A stretch of 44,300 nucleotides of DNA from Candidatus Mediterraneibacter intestinipullorum (lineage in GTDB: Bacteria; Bacillota; Clostridia; Lachnospirales; Lachnospiraceae): NCBI GenBank assembly GCA_019118665.1, contig DWYM01000116.1, positions 1 through 44,300 on the forward strand. The letters run 5' to 3'. Shown here piece by piece: positions 23,705-34,300 of this stretch. Every line of letters starts with the position of its first letter. The stretch's first letter is position 1. Below the pieces are notes generated by a model. That model was not told the origin of the DNA. It saw nothing but the letters and a program-made list of their open reading frames with translations, and ran no database searches. Both the position numbers and the translations under genes were made by a program.

Positions 23705-25366
23705 ATGAAAAAGGATTTCAGAAAGAGCACAGTATATCAGATTTATCCGAAGTCCTTCTGTGATACAGACAAGGACGGACTGGGAGATCTGAGGGGAGTG
23801 ATCGGGAAGCTGGACTATATCAAAGAGCTTGGCGCGGACTATATCTGGCTGACTCCGTTCTTTGTATCCCCTCAGAATGACAATGGATATGATGTGGAGG
23901 ATTACTATAACATCGACCCCCGCTACGGCACGATGGCGGATGTGGAGGAACTGATCGCCGAGGCGGACAAACGCGGCATCAGGCTCATGTTTGATATGGT
24001 ATTTAACCATGTGTCCACACGCCATGAGTGGTTCCGAAAAGCGATGGACGGCGATCAATACTACAAGGATTTCTTTTTCTTCCGCAAGGGAAAGCCGGAT
24101 GGAAGCGCTCCGACTAACTGGGAGAGCAAGTTCGGCGGGAATGCCTGGGAGTATGTGGAGAAGTTTGACGAATATTACCTGCATCTTTTTGACGTGACGC
24201 AGGCGGATCTGAACTGGGAGAATGAAAATGTAAGACATGAGATCCAGAAGATCGTCCGGTTCTGGATGGACAAAGGCGTGAAGGGTTTCCGCTTCGATGT
24301 GGTGAACCTGATCAGCAAAGGCGCGTTTGAAGACGATCTGACAGGAGACGGCCGGAAGTATTATACAGATGGACCGAACATCCACAAATATCTGAAGGAA
24401 CTCCATGACATGACCTTCGGGACGGACGCGGAGATCGTGACCGTCGGGGAGATGTCCAGCACTTCCATCGAAAACTGCTACCAGTATGCGGGAAAGGATA
24501 CAGGAGAGCTGTCCATGGTATTCAGTTTTCATCACCTGAAAGTGGATTTCATGGGCAATGAAAAATGGGTTCTTGTGCCTGCAGATTTCCAGAAGCTGAA
24601 GGATATCATCTTTGAATGGCAGACAAAGATGGCAGAGCACAATGCATGGAACGCTGTCTTCTGGTGCAATCACGACCAGCCTCGTGTGGTGTCCCGCTTT
24701 GGAGATGAAGGAAAATACTGGAAGGAATCCGCAAAGATGCTGGGGACGGTCATCCACTGCCTGAGAGGTACGCCCTATGTGTATCAGGGCGAGGAGCTGG
24801 GTATGACCAACACGGATTTTACAGATATTTCCCAGTTCAAAGATGTGGAGAGCCTGAATCATTATCAGATCCTTCAGGACAAAGGAATGTCTCCCTCGGA
24901 CGCCCTGCGTATCGTGCAGGTGCATTCCAGGGACAACGGGCGTACGCCCATGCAATGGGATGACACGAAGTACGCGGGCTTTACCTCAGAGGACAGCGCA
25001 GAACCGTGGATTGGGGTCAACGGCAACTATGTGAGGATAAATGCGGCTGACCAGCTTCAGGATGAAGATTCCATCTTCCATTATTATCAGAAGCTGATCT
25101 CCCTGAGAAAAGAGCTGGATGTGATCCCATACGGAAATATCGAGCCCCTGGCAGAGCGCGATCCGTCTGTGTTTGCTTACCGCAGGACGTACGAGGGACA
25201 TGAGCTGATCGTCATCGCGAATTTCTACGGAAAAGAATATGCGTGGAAGAGCGCGCCGGAGCTGGATGGATTCCGGAAGGTGATCGGAAACTACCCGGGC
25301 GCAGAAATACCGGAGGACGGCGTGCTGACACTGAAACCTTATGAGGCGGCAGTGTGGTATAAATAG
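23705..25366 (+). CDS. treC: Alpha,alpha-phosphotrehalase, GH13
   Basis: 553 residues with AGGAGG before ATG. The enzyme hydrolyses trehalose-6-phosphate to glucose and glucose-6-phosphate in the cytoplasm. The GH13 barrel motifs are complete: GADYIWLTPFF, FDMVFNHVS, the nucleophile Asp198 in GFRFDVVNLIS, the acid/base Glu249 in TVGEMSS and Asp324 in NHDQPRVVSRFG. The opening STVYQIYPKSFCDTDKDG is typical of the oligo-1,6-glucosidase/TreC branch. It follows treP on one transcript and ends before a strong terminator. Confidence 0.95.
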   Translation: MKKDFRKSTVYQIYPKSFCDTDKDGLGDLRGVIGKLDYIKELGADYIWLTPFFVSPQNDNGYDVEDYYNIDPRYGTMADVEELIAEADKRGIRLMFDMVFNHVSTRHEWFRKAMDGDQYYKDFFFFRKGKPDGSAPTNWESKFGGNAWEYVEKFDEYYLHLFDVTQADLNWENENVRHEIQKIVRFWMDKGVKGFRFDVVNLISKGAFEDDLTGDGRKYYTDGPNIHKYLKELHDMTFGTDAEIVTVGEMSSTSIENCYQYAGKDTGELSMVFSFHHLKVDFMGNEKWVLVPADFQKLKDIIFEWQTKMAEHNAWNAVFWCNHDQPRVVSRFGDEGKYWKESAKMLGTVIHCLRGTPYVYQGEELGMTNTDFTDISQFKDVESLNHYQILQDKGMSPSDALRIVQVHSRDNGRTPMQWDDTKYAGFTSEDSAEPWIGVNGNYVRINAADQLQDEDSIFHYYQKLISLRKELDVIPYGNIEPLAERDPSVFAYRRTYEGHELIVIANFYGKEYAWKSAPELDGFRKVIGNYPGAEIPEDGVLTLKPYEAAVWYK

Positions 25367-25396
25367 GACGAAATACGGATTGACTTAACAGCAGAA

Positions 25397-25434
25397 GGAG
25401 CTGGCGGACTGATTTAGCGCGCCAGCTCCTTTTC
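25397..25434 (+). terminator. Intrinsic terminator of the tre operon
   Basis: GGAGCTGGCG (25397-25406) pairs perfectly with CGCCAGCTCC (25420-25429), followed by TTTT. It is 30 bases after the treC stop. Confidence 0.9.
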
Positions 25435-25555
25435 AAATTGGGAAAACGAAAACCGGTTCCGAGCACCGAGCCTTGTCATTTATTTATGCCGATGTTAAAA
25501 TAAAACGGACATATGAATCGGCGGAGTGATCCCGGTTGAAATATCAGAAATATTA

Positions 25556-25573
25556 CACGGTCATAAGACCGTG
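25556..25573 (+). promoter_or_regulatory. Hairpin directly before the RNA methyltransferase ribosome-binding site
   Basis: CACGGTC-ATAA-GACCGTG is a perfect 7-bp stem with a 4-base loop, ending 2 bases before the GAGGAGAGG ribosome-binding site. It could be a leader stem that affects translation or a protein-binding palindrome. No recognised riboswitch is visible in 25435-25593. Confidence 0.5.
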
Positions 25574-25593
25574 ACGAGGAGAGGAAACAGAAA

Positions 25594-26397
25594 ATGATCA
25601 CAAGTACGGCAAATGCACAGGTGAAAGAACTGATCAGGCTGATGAAGAGAAGCCGCGCCCGGGAAGATGCAGGCGTATTTATCGTGGAGGGACCCCGCAT
25701 GGCGGGAGAGCTTGTGGATGACCCGGCATGGCGGGATCGGATCGACAGGATCTATCTGTCAGAGAGCTATGCGGGGAAGCATAAAAAGGCGGCAGATGAG
25801 CTGGAAATGACGTGCCGGGTGGAAATCCTGTCAGATAACGTGTTCGCGCATGTGTCAGATACGAAAACACCCCAGGGGATCCTTGCGGTCGCGAAGCGCC
25901 GGGAATATAGCCTGAAGGATGTCATGGGCGGTACGCCGGAGTGTTCTCTTGTGATCGTTCTGGATCAGCTTCAGGATCCCGGCAATCTCGGAACCATCTT
26001 CCGCACTGCGGAGGCTGCGGGCGCCACAGGAGTCCTCCTGAGCCGGGACTGCGTGGATATCTACAATCTGAAGGTGATCCGCTCCACCATGGGGGCGGTG
26101 TTCCGGCTGCCGTTCCTGTATGTGGACGACCTTCCGGGCGCGGTCAGTGAATTAAAGGAAGAGGATATCAGTGTCTTTGCCGCTCATCTGGAAGGGAAGC
26201 GTGACTATGATAAGGAAGATTATTCCGGGGGAACAGCATTTCTCATAGGAAATGAGGGAAACGGACTCAGGGATGAAGTGGCAGAGTGTGCGGACTGCCG
26301 GATCCGCATCCCCATGCAGGGAAAGGCAGAGTCGCTCAATGCCGCGGTGGCTGCGGCGGTGCTCATGTTTGAGGTGAGCAGACAGCGGCGGGAGTGA
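25594..26397 (+). CDS. SpoU/TrmH family RNA 2'-O-methyltransferase
   Basis: 267 residues with GAGGAGAGG before ATG. The N-terminal substrate-binding part (about 1-95) is of the SpoU_sub_bind kind ([16 protein letters not shown]). The C-terminal SPOUT domain forms a knot with the three family motifs: [21 protein letters not shown] (motif 1, with catalytic Asn and Arg), [10 protein letters not shown] (motif 2) and [20 protein letters not shown] (motif 3). It transfers methyl from SAM to a ribose 2'-OH of rRNA or tRNA; the site is unknown. Its last bases overlap a possible GTG start of the next gene. Confidence 0.93.
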   Translation: MITSTANAQVKELIRLMKRSRAREDAGVFIVEGPRMAGELVDDPAWRDRIDRIYLSESYAGKHKKAADELEMTCRVEILSDNVFAHVSDTKTPQGILAVAKRREYSLKDVMGGTPECSLVIVLDQLQDPGNLGTIFRTAEAAGATGVLLSRDCVDIYNLKVIRSTMGAVFRLPFLYVDDLPGAVSELKEEDISVFAAHLEGKRDYDKEDYSGGTAFLIGNEGNGLRDEVAECADCRIRIPMQGKAESLNAAVAAAVLMFEVSRQRRE

Positions 26398-26402
26398 AAT
26401 GT

Positions 26403-28520
26403 ATGAGACCATTACTTGACCTGACAAAAGAATATGGACTTGTTCTTGACGGCGGAGGTGCAAGGGGCGCTTATCAGATCGGCGCGTGGAAGGCGCTGAA
26501 AGAAGCGGGAGTAAAGATATGCGCCGTGGCGGGAACTTCCGTAGGCGCGTTGAACGGCGCTCTTATCTGCATGGATGATATGGAGAAGGCGGAGCGGATC
26601 TGGAGTGAGATGCAGTTCTCTCATGTGATGTCGGTGGATGATGATTGGATGAGACAGCTCTTTCAGGGGGAACAGAAGATCGGCGATGTCCTTTCGGAAC
26701 TGGGGCGGATCTTTCGGGATGGGGGAGTGGACGTCGCCCCATTGCGGAAGCTGATCCATGAGACTGTGGATGAAGAAAAGATACGGAAATGCGGGAAAGA
26801 ATTCTGCATCGTGACATTTTCCCTGACGGACATGAAGGAGCTGGAGCTGAGCATCTCGGATATTCCGGAGGGACGGCTGGGGGACTTCCTGCTGGCAAGC
26901 GCTTATCTCCTGGGCTTTAAGAATGAGCCGATGGAAGACGGAAAGCGGTATATCGATGGAGGGATCTTCAACAATGTACCTGCGGATATCCTTGTGGATA
27001 AAGGGTATGCCGACCTGATCGAGATACGGATCTATGGACCGGGCAGAGAGCCGAGAGTACGTCTGCCGGAGGATGGGGAAATGTACAGGATCGGTCCCAG
27101 GGTGAAGTTGGGGAGCATCATCGAGTTTGACCGGGAGCGGAGCCGGAACAACATGAAGATTGGATACTACGATGCAAAACGGATGCTTTACGGATTGGAA
27201 GGAATCATTTATTATATAGAGCAGGAGCATTTGGACGCCTGGTATGAGCGAAGGATGCGGGATATGGCGGAAATGGAGAAGAGGGCTCTGGCAATTGTCC
27301 TGAAACTTCCGGTCTCCAGTACGGACAAGGAGCTGTATATGGGGATGCTGGAGGCGGCAGCGAAGTTTCTGCGGATCCCGAAATACAAGATCTACACGGT
27401 GGACGACCTGCGCGGGCTTGTGCATGAGAGATATGAACGTCTGCTCGCCATTGCGCCGGGGATGCAGGAACTGCCGGGGTTCATGGATATATTTATAAAG
27501 ATAGAGAGGGACAGAAGCATGAATTTAACAGGGAGAAACTTTTTGACACTGAAGGACTTTACACCGGAGGAGATCACATACCTGCTCGATCTGGCGGCGG
27601 ATGTGAAGGAGAAAAAGAAGCAGGGGATCCCGGTGGATCACTGGCGGGGGAAAAATGTCGCCCTGATCTTTGAGAAGGACAGCACCCGCACCCGCTGTTC
27701 CTTTGAAGTGGCAGCTCATGATATGGGAATGGGTACGACTTATCTTGGGCCCACAGGTTCCCAGATGGGCAAGAAAGAGAGCATCGAGGACACGGCAAGG
27801 GTGCTGGGACGGATGTATGACGGCATCGAATACCGGGGTTTCGGACAGGAGATCGTGGAGGAGCTGGCCAGGTATGCGGGAGTTCCGGTATGGAATGGGC
27901 TGACAAACGAGTATCATCCCACTCAGATGCTGGCGGATATGCTGACGATCCGGGAGAACTTCGGCAGGCTGAAAGGACTGAAGCTGGTCTATATGGGCGA
28001 CGCCCGCTATAACATGGGCAATTCTCTCATGATCGCCTGCTCCAAGCTGGGACTTCATTTCGTGGCATGCACCACGGAAGCGTATTTCCCGAATGCAGAG
28101 CTTGTAGCGCAGTGTGAGGAATACGCAAAAGAGTCCGGCGCCACGATCACACTCACCTCTGACGTGAAGGAAGGGACGAAGAACGCGGATGTGATCTACA
28201 CGGACGTGTGGGTATCCATGGGCGAGCCGGACGAAGTCTGGGAGAAGAGGATCAAAGAACTGGCTCCTTACAAGGTGACGGAGGATGTGATGGCAAACGC
28301 GGATAAAGACGCAATCTTTCTGCACTGTCTGCCGGCGTTCCATGATCTGAAGACAAAGATCGGGGAAGAGATGGGCGAGAGGTTCGGCATCAAAGATATG
28401 GAAGTGACGGATGAGGTGTTCGAATCTGAACAGTCAAAAGTGTTTGACGAGGCGGAAAACAGGATGCACACGATCAAGGCAGTTATGATGGCCACTCTGG
28501 GGATGGAGCAGCAGCCCTGA
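26403..28520 (+). CDS. Patatin-like phospholipase continuing in frame into ornithine carbamoyltransferase
   Basis: 705 residues from ATG 26403 (GGGAG 9 bases before); a GTG at 26394 overlapping the previous stop is possible. Residues 1-about 280 are patatin-like: the oxyanion loop [12 protein letters not shown], nucleophile Ser46 in GTSVGALNG and Asp185 in DGGIFNN, a complete Ser-Asp dyad. Residues about 280-372 are helical and unassigned. Then, without a stop, a complete 333-residue ornithine carbamoyltransferase follows. I know no described patatin-OTC fusion. Either one long protein is made, or two proteins from one frame using the internal start at 27519, or both. A lost patatin stop codon is the simplest origin; a sequencing error must also be considered. 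Confidence 0.85.
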   Translation: MRPLLDLTKEYGLVLDGGGARGAYQIGAWKALKEAGVKICAVAGTSVGALNGALICMDDMEKAERIWSEMQFSHVMSVDDDWMRQLFQGEQKIGDVLSELGRIFRDGGVDVAPLRKLIHETVDEEKIRKCGKEFCIVTFSLTDMKELELSISDIPEGRLGDFLLASAYLLGFKNEPMEDGKRYIDGGIFNNVPADILVDKGYADLIEIRIYGPGREPRVRLPEDGEMYRIGPRVKLGSIIEFDRERSRNNMKIGYYDAKRMLYGLEGIIYYIEQEHLDAWYERRMRDMAEMEKRALAIVLKLPVSSTDKELYMGMLEAAAKFLRIPKYKIYTVDDLRGLVHERYERLLAIAPGMQELPGFMDIFIKIERDRSMNLTGRNFLTLKDFTPEEITYLLDLAADVKEKKKQGIPVDHWRGKNVALIFEKDSTRTRCSFEVAAHDMGMGTTYLGPTGSQMGKKESIEDTARVLGRMYDGIEYRGFGQEIVEELARYAGVPVWNGLTNEYHPTQMLADMLTIRENFGRLKGLKLVYMGDARYNMGNSLMIACSKLGLHFVACTTEAYFPNAELVAQCEEYAKESGATITLTSDVKEGTKNADVIYTDVWVSMGEPDEVWEKRIKELAPYKVTEDVMANADKDAIFLHCLPAFHDLKTKIGEEMGERFGIKDMEVTDEVFESEQSKVFDEAENRMHTIKAVMMATLGMEQQP
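27519..28520 (+). CDS. argF: Ornithine carbamoyltransferase (possible internal start)
   Basis: From ATG 27519, preceded by AGAGAGGGA 8 bases upstream, the frame encodes 333 residues, the normal length. The enzyme joins carbamoyl phosphate and ornithine to make citrulline in arginine synthesis; the reverse serves arginine breakdown. Diagnostic motifs are STRTR (55-59, carbamoyl phosphate binding) in [49 protein letters not shown] and the catalytic HCLP (269-272). It is in frame with the patatin gene upstream. No other arginine genes lie in the window, so the anabolic or catabolic role is open; argF is a family-based symbol. Confidence 0.8.
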   Translation: MNLTGRNFLTLKDFTPEEITYLLDLAADVKEKKKQGIPVDHWRGKNVALIFEKDSTRTRCSFEVAAHDMGMGTTYLGPTGSQMGKKESIEDTARVLGRMYDGIEYRGFGQEIVEELARYAGVPVWNGLTNEYHPTQMLADMLTIRENFGRLKGLKLVYMGDARYNMGNSLMIACSKLGLHFVACTTEAYFPNAELVAQCEEYAKESGATITLTSDVKEGTKNADVIYTDVWVSMGEPDEVWEKRIKELAPYKVTEDVMANADKDAIFLHCLPAFHDLKTKIGEEMGERFGIKDMEVTDEVFESEQSKVFDEAENRMHTIKAVMMATLGMEQQP

Positions 28521-28533
28521 AAGATCCACAAAA

Positions 28534-28601
28534 CGGAGCGGACAGAGGCACGGAACCGGCAGATTAAACAATTTGCCGAGTCCGCGTCTCTGTCCGCTCC
28601 G
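28534..28601. terminator. Long hairpin between convergent genes
   Basis: CGGAGCGGACAGAG (28534-28547) pairs with CTCTGTCCGCTCCG (28588-28601) over 14 bp, with a smaller GGC/GCC stem inside. On the minus strand TTTTGTGG follows, so it probably ends the glgC-glgD transcript; on the plus strand no T-run follows but it may still stop the OTC transcript. Confidence 0.75.
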
Positions 28602-28693
28602 AATCTGTTCTGAAATCATATTTGTAGTCTTGAAATGATATCTGTAGTTTTCAGATGATTTACCTGTTGCGGCTCCAGCGTGCGAATCCAGAA

Positions 28694-29809
28694 TTACAGC
28701 ATATCTCCGCGTCTGATATATCCGGGCTTCTCCGGAGTCGCGATAACTCGCTTGCCGCGTATCAGCCTCGCGTGTTTGTCCACAACAAGGTTCTCTACGC
28801 GAACGCCTTTTCCGATGACCACGTCGGCAGAGATGACGCAGTTCTTTACGATCGCGCCGGGCTTGATAACGCAGCCTCTTCCAATGATGGAATTTTCAAC
28901 AGTTCCCTCGATGAGACAGCCGTTGGATATAACAGAAGAAGTCACCTTACTGCCTTCAAAATACTGTGTCGGGCAGGAATCGTTCGTACGGGTGTAGATC
29001 GGCCAGTCCGGGTTGAAGAGGCCGGAAGCATTTTTTAAGTCGATCAGGTCCATGTTTGCGTGATAATAGCTGTTAAAATCACAGATCGCTGCAAAATATC
29101 CTCGGTGAGAGACCGCGCGGATGTCCAGGTCCGCGCATTTTTCGTTAAGAATATCGGCAAATGTGTACATGGAGGATGTGCTGTGTGCTTTCCTGACCAG
29201 TTCAAGGAACAGTTCCTTTGATATCACATATGTATCCATAGAAATATTTTTGTTCTTTGTATTTCCATGGTTTGGCTCGATTGAGAGCACGCCTTTCTGC
29301 TTGTTGATGTTAAGTGTATTACAGTTGAGGAAAGCTTCCTTTGCATTGTCAACGGAGTGGTACATCATGGAGATGTCTGCTCCGGATTCAATATGCTCCT
29401 CAAGGAACGTGCTGTAATCTGCCGTATAGATCATGTAGCTCGGCGCCAGGACAACATAGGGCAGATGGATCCTTTCGATGCAGTCCATATTTTCGATATA
29501 AGCTGTAATGTCCGTGCTGTAAATGTCCCCGATCCGATTGTGCTCTGTGTACATGATGTTAAGCTGTCCGCGCTTTGAGTTGATGTTGTAATGGCGCCCG
29601 GTCCCCAGATGCTCGGTCAGAGAGCGAGGCTGTCTGCGGACATAAACTTCGATATTATCGATCCCGCTGTTGCTCATGTTGGAGATCGGGAAATCGATCG
29701 TGCGGTATCTTCCGAGGAAGGAAAAGGCGCCTACCGGGCGGTATGCCTGAAGGCCGTCTACCTGGATGTGATTCCCGGCAAAATTAATGATTCCAAATGC
29801 CTTGCTCAT
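28694..29809 (-). CDS. glgD: Glucose-1-phosphate adenylyltransferase subunit GlgD
   Basis: 371 residues from ATG 29809, one base after the glgC stop, with AAAGGGGG 9 bases before; the in-frame ATG three codons earlier overlaps that site. It is a nucleotidyltransferase-fold protein (GRYRTIDFPISNMSNSGI) with a C-terminal left-handed beta-helix of hexapeptide repeats (VISNGCLIEGTVENSIIGRG). The canonical pyrophosphorylase loop near the N-terminus (GGxGxRL in GlgC) is replaced by INFAGNHIQVDGL, as expected for the regulatory GlgD partner that stimulates GlgC in Bacillota. It supplies ADP-glucose for glycogen together with GlgC. Confidence 0.95.
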   Translation of the reverse strand: MSKAFGIINFAGNHIQVDGLQAYRPVGAFSFLGRYRTIDFPISNMSNSGIDNIEVYVRRQPRSLTEHLGTGRHYNINSKRGQLNIMYTEHNRIGDIYSTDITAYIENMDCIERIHLPYVVLAPSYMIYTADYSTFLEEHIESGADISMMYHSVDNAKEAFLNCNTLNINKQKGVLSIEPNHGNTKNKNISMDTYVISKELFLELVRKAHSTSSMYTFADILNEKCADLDIRAVSHRGYFAAICDFNSYYHANMDLIDLKNASGLFNPDWPIYTRTNDSCPTQYFEGSKVTSSVISNGCLIEGTVENSIIGRGCVIKPGAIVKNCVISADVVIGKGVRVENLVVDKHARLIRGKRVIATPEKPGYIRRGDML

Positions 29810-29810
29810 A

Positions 29811-30950
29811 TTATTCATCCCCCTTTACACGTTTTGCCACAAGTTCGATGTTCTTGCTGTCAGCGCTGCCCACAACAGCGTTTTTGCCGATCTTGATCCC
29901 ATCGGCCACGAGCGCGCGGGTGACGACTGCGCCTTCCGCAACTTCCGCGTCCGGCATCAGCACACTGTTGCTGACTTTTGCTCCGGCCGCCACCTTTGCC
30001 CCTGTGAACAGTACGGAATTTTTAACTTCACCATCAACGACACAGCCCTGCGTGATGAACGCACGATCAATGACCGCCTCAGAGCCAATATACTGAGGAA
30101 GCGCGGTCACATCCTCAGTGTAGATCTTCCAGGTGCTGTCGTTTAAGTCAAGCTCATTATTTTTGTCCAGGAGATCCATGTTCGCTTCCCAGAGAGAGTC
30201 GATCGTACCTACGTCTTTCCAATAGCCTTTGAATTTATAAGCGTACAGGTTTTTTCCGTCATTAAGCATTGTGGGAATGATATCCTTGCCGAAGTCATGG
30301 TTGGAATCCGGGTCCTTCATATCAGCGAGGAGCATCTTGCGTAAAAGCTTCCAGTTGAAGATATAGATGCCCATGGAGGCGAGGTTGCTCTTCGGCTGTT
30401 CCGGCTTTTCCTCGAATTCTATGATACGTCCGGTATCGTCCGTGTTCATAATGCCGAAGCGGCTTGCCTCCCTCATCGGAACCTCGATAACCGCGATCGT
30501 GGCATCCGCTTTGCACTCTTTATGATAAGCAAGCATCTTGGCATAGTTCATTTTATAGATGTGGTCACCTGAAAGAATAAGAAGGTACTCAGGGGAATAT
30601 GTATCGATAAAATCTATATTCTGTGAGATCGCATCGGCCGTTCCTCTGTATACATCCAGGTTGGCGTCAGATTTCTCGCGCGGCGGGAGGACATATACCC
30701 CGCTGTCCTTTGCGTCAAGTCCCCAGCGGCGGCCCGCTGCGACATAGCTGTTCAGAAGGATGGATTCATATTGTGTCAGAACGCCCACAACATCGATTCC
30801 GCTGTTGGCACAGTTGCTCAGGGGAAAATCAATGATGCGGTATTTTCCGCCATATGAAACAGCCGGTTTTGCCACTTTTTTCGTCAGGTCATGAAGGCGG
30901 GAACCGCGGCCGCCGGCTAAAATCATGGCCAACATGTTATTTTGCTTCAT
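29811..30950 (-). CDS. glgC: Glucose-1-phosphate adenylyltransferase GlgC
   Basis: 379 residues with AGAGAGGG before ATG. It makes ADP-glucose from ATP and glucose-1-phosphate, the committed step of bacterial glycogen synthesis. The catalytic loop is intact ([20 protein letters not shown]), followed by [17 protein letters not shown], the Asp-containing LSGDHIYKM and the substrate region [14 protein letters not shown]-terminal beta-helix has hexapeptide repeats ([20 protein letters not shown]). Its stop lies one base before glgD, giving tight coupling. No glgA, glgB or glgP is in the window. Confidence 0.96.
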   Translation of the reverse strand: MKQNNMLAMILAGGRGSRLHDLTKKVAKPAVSYGGKYRIIDFPLSNCANSGIDVVGVLTQYESILLNSYVAAGRRWGLDAKDSGVYVLPPREKSDANLDVYRGTADAISQNIDFIDTYSPEYLLILSGDHIYKMNYAKMLAYHKECKADATIAVIEVPMREASRFGIMNTDDTGRIIEFEEKPEQPKSNLASMGIYIFNWKLLRKMLLADMKDPDSNHDFGKDIIPTMLNDGKNLYAYKFKGYWKDVGTIDSLWEANMDLLDKNNELDLNDSTWKIYTEDVTALPQYIGSEAVIDRAFITQGCVVDGEVKNSVLFTGAKVAAGAKVSNSVLMPDAEVAEGAVVTRALVADGIKIGKNAVVGSADSKNIELVAKRVKGDE

Positions 30951-31310
30951 AATGAGCCCTCTCTTTCATTCTTAATATCTTTATTATACATTTTTTAGAG
31001 GAAACTTTCTACAATTCTGATTAAAAAATCCCTCAAAGATTATTCATAAATTATGGAAAGCGGATGTATTAAATAACTTCAGATTTCCTCACCTTGAAGG
31101 ATTGGTATTTATTGTCTCCCATGATTCACGAATTTTCTTCGAAATCAAATAAAAAGAGTTATATCCTGACAAAACCCGCCTCATTTTCCTGTATCAGGGC
31201 AAAAATCAGGGCGAACGTAAACCATCATAATATAAAAATGCATCACATAATTATTAGTATGTGGTTGTGAGCTATGACCCGAACAAAATTGTAAGGGAGT
31301 GATAACAGGA
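30951..31310. other. Divergent intergenic region between glgC and the pilus operon
   Basis: On the minus strand a TATAAT (30988-30983) lies about 32 bases before glgC, with no good -35 at the right distance. On the plus side the pilus operon has only AT-rich -10-like blocks (around 31231 and 31247) and no clear -35, so a regulator or another sigma factor may be needed. No small gene or riboswitch is evident in these 360 bases. Confidence 0.4.
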
Positions 31311-34300
31311 ATGTATGGGAAAAGAGGGCGCATCTTTGCCGGGGCGCTGGCGCTGGTTCTGATTTTCTCATCAGGCGGCATCTCCGCTTTTGCCGACGGC
31401 GTGCAGGGACAGGCTTATGAGGTGGCATCCGGCGGCAGTGCTGAGGCGAGAGGAGAAATCCGGAACTCAGACGGTGAGAATGCCGGGACTGAGCCGGAAG
31501 ATGTGCAGGGGACAGAAACAGCCTTAGAGCCGGAAGATGTGCAGGATACAGAAACAGCTCCGGAGCCGGAAGATATCGCAACATCAGTGGCATCGGAAGG
31601 ATCAGGAGTGTCAGAGGACCTGGAAGGAGCAGGGCTGGCAGAAATCTCGGACTGGGGCTGGATAGACGAAGAGGGCGTTCTGCAGAACGCGGATGGCAGA
31701 TGGATACTCACCGTTCCGGGAGCCGGCGGGGAGAACCCGGCGACGCGAGAGTCGCTGCTGGACATGCTTCCGGCGCGGATCAGCGCGGTGACTCCAGAGG
31801 GAGACTCCCTGACGCTCGATATCCTGTGGGATGTATCGTCCATACCGGAAGCGGGCATGACCGACGGTACATATACGATTTCCGCGGATATCAGCGGCGA
31901 GTACTGTCTGGGGGAAGAGGCCGCGCCGCTGGAGGTAACAGTGGAAGGAACAGGAGCGGAAACGCTCACGCTTCCCACAGGCCCCCTGGAGGATGCTGCG
32001 CTGAAAGAATATATCGTTGAAAACAACGCAGATACATCCGGGACCACGATCAACCTGTTTGATTACTGGTTATATGAGCGGGAAACAAATGATGGGAGTG
32101 ATGGCGGAAATGTGTCTGACAAAGGGATCAATGCCGGGCATGCCCTCAACTTTCGAAAGGAAGGCGGCAATGATTATCCGGGCGAATGGAATGATTATAC
32201 AGGAACCGGGAACGGACCGTATCAGGGGATCGTGGCAAACCGAATCGGCGAGGACGGCTATCCCCGCCTGAATGATCTGGATACAGGATGGCATGGGCGG
32301 GATGGTGAGGAGTCCCTGAGATATCTGTTTGACCCTGATTATGAGCATAAGGGAAAAATCGCCTATGCGGATGTGGACGGTCTGCTCCAGGTTGATAATG
32401 AAGGCTATTATTACTACGACAGCGAGAAAAACTACGCGGCGTTTTATCCGGGCTCCAATGCCTTTGCGCTCTATAAAAAGGCGGGACTGCCGTATCATAA
32501 CGGTGATAAGCTGATAACATCAGGGCAGTTTTTTCCGTTTAATGCCGCGACAGACGCTTTTAATGAGTGGTGGGGAGACATTTGGGACAACGGAACGAGT
32601 TATAACGGCAAGAACCACTATTTCGGCGTGACCATGAGCACTCGTTTTATCCAGCAGTATGGAGGGCATACGAGTCCCGATCAAAGCAAGGCTGTGACAT
32701 ATGAATTTTCCGGTGATGATGACGTGTGGGTATTCATCGACGATGTGCTGGTGGCTGACCTGGGAGGGATCCACGACAAGGCATCCCTGTCCATCAACTT
32801 CCAGACAGGAAAGATCTATATCCAGGGTAAATCAGCAGGAACGCTCTTGGATAAATTCGAGGCCGCAGATAAAGACACATCCGGGTTCGCAGGAAAGACG
32901 TTTGCTGATGACACATATCATACCTTGAAATTTTATTATCTTGAGAGGGGCAACACCGCCTCCAACATGTCCCTTAAGTTTAATCTGGTTACAGTACCTG
33001 AAAGCGATGTCATCAAGGTTGACCAGCTAGGGGACCCGGTGCCGGGAGCAGTGTTTGACCTTTATAAGGCGAACTGCTCTTACATGACAGATGGGGAAGC
33101 TGTCGCTTCGGGCACTACAGATTCCTCCGGGAGTTTTATCCTTGTGGACAAAGACGGATATACGGTCAGCCTGAATGATTTATATGAGCGGGGCGTAAAA
33201 TACCTGGTGCTGCGTGAGCGGACGGTTCCGCAGGGATACCGTTCGGCGGGTGAGATGCACCTTTATATGTACGAAAAAAACGGAAATATCGTCCTCCTGT
33301 CAGCAAACCATTGGGATACCGGTTCCTATGCAAGCGCAAAGCTGACGGCAAAAGCGCCCAATCAGGTAGTTAAAAAGTATCCGATCAGTGACGGCGAGGG
33401 CACCATGTTCGGGGTGGTGATGAAATATGTTGGCTCAGGAACTCCGAACCCTAATAGCCTGGATGACTGGCGCCCGGTCTCGGGCGACCCGGTAAAGGCC
33501 GGCTGGCATGTGGCGGAGTCTTCGGGCAAGGAGAGCATCCTTGCCGCCGCGAAGGCAAATCCGTATCTTTTTCAGATCGATTCCAGCGGCGCTTACAAGG
33601 CGGAGATCGAGAACATGCCGGGGGATATCAGGAATTATTATTTCATGCAGGACAGCGGAAGTGCAAGTCAAGATAAGCCAATGTTTACGGTCATGTATTT
33701 TTACGCAGAAGGGACCGGCAGTCTGGAGGAGATCGGCAGTGCGGAAGATATCGTGCATATAGAAGAAAACGCCGGGACAGAGTTCTCCCGCGAGTTTGCG
33801 GCGCGGCTCTATGTGCCGAACATCAAGAATCACCTGATTGTGCAGAAGGTGGATGAGCAGGGAAATCCTGTGGAAGGAGCGGAATTTACTCTATACTTGG
33901 AAGAGCCGGGTACCGGGAGCGAACCGGAGGTGAAGGACCGACTGATTACGAGAAATCTGAGCAAAGATAATCAGGATCCCATTGATCTGGCAGGGGGCGG
34001 GATCTTCCCTACAGAGAACGCGGCTGGCAATGTACTGCCGGCTGGAACATATTACCTGGTGGAGACAGAGGCGCCGGATGGGTATAAGAGGAATGAGACT
34101 GTGACAAAGATCATTGTGGACAGTACGGGAGTGTATGCAGACGCGGGAAATGACAGTGACGGCGTGGACGTCCTGCGGGGCGTAGGCTCCATCGTAAAGA
34201 CTATGGCGCAGTTTGCCGCTGATGACGGTGTGGATACGACCCTCCATGATATCAGGGCAAAGCTTCTGAAAAGCACAACCGACTTGCCGGACGCCGATGG

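Noticed and set aside
23084-24955. Minus-strand open frame of 623 codons across treP and treC
   Set aside because: It is antisense to two well-supported genes, spans their junction and has His/Cys-rich unlikely composition.
30951-31310. Riboswitch or small RNA upstream of glgC or the pilus operon
   Set aside because: No conserved riboswitch core or terminator-antiterminator pair was recognisable; the region is simply AT-rich.
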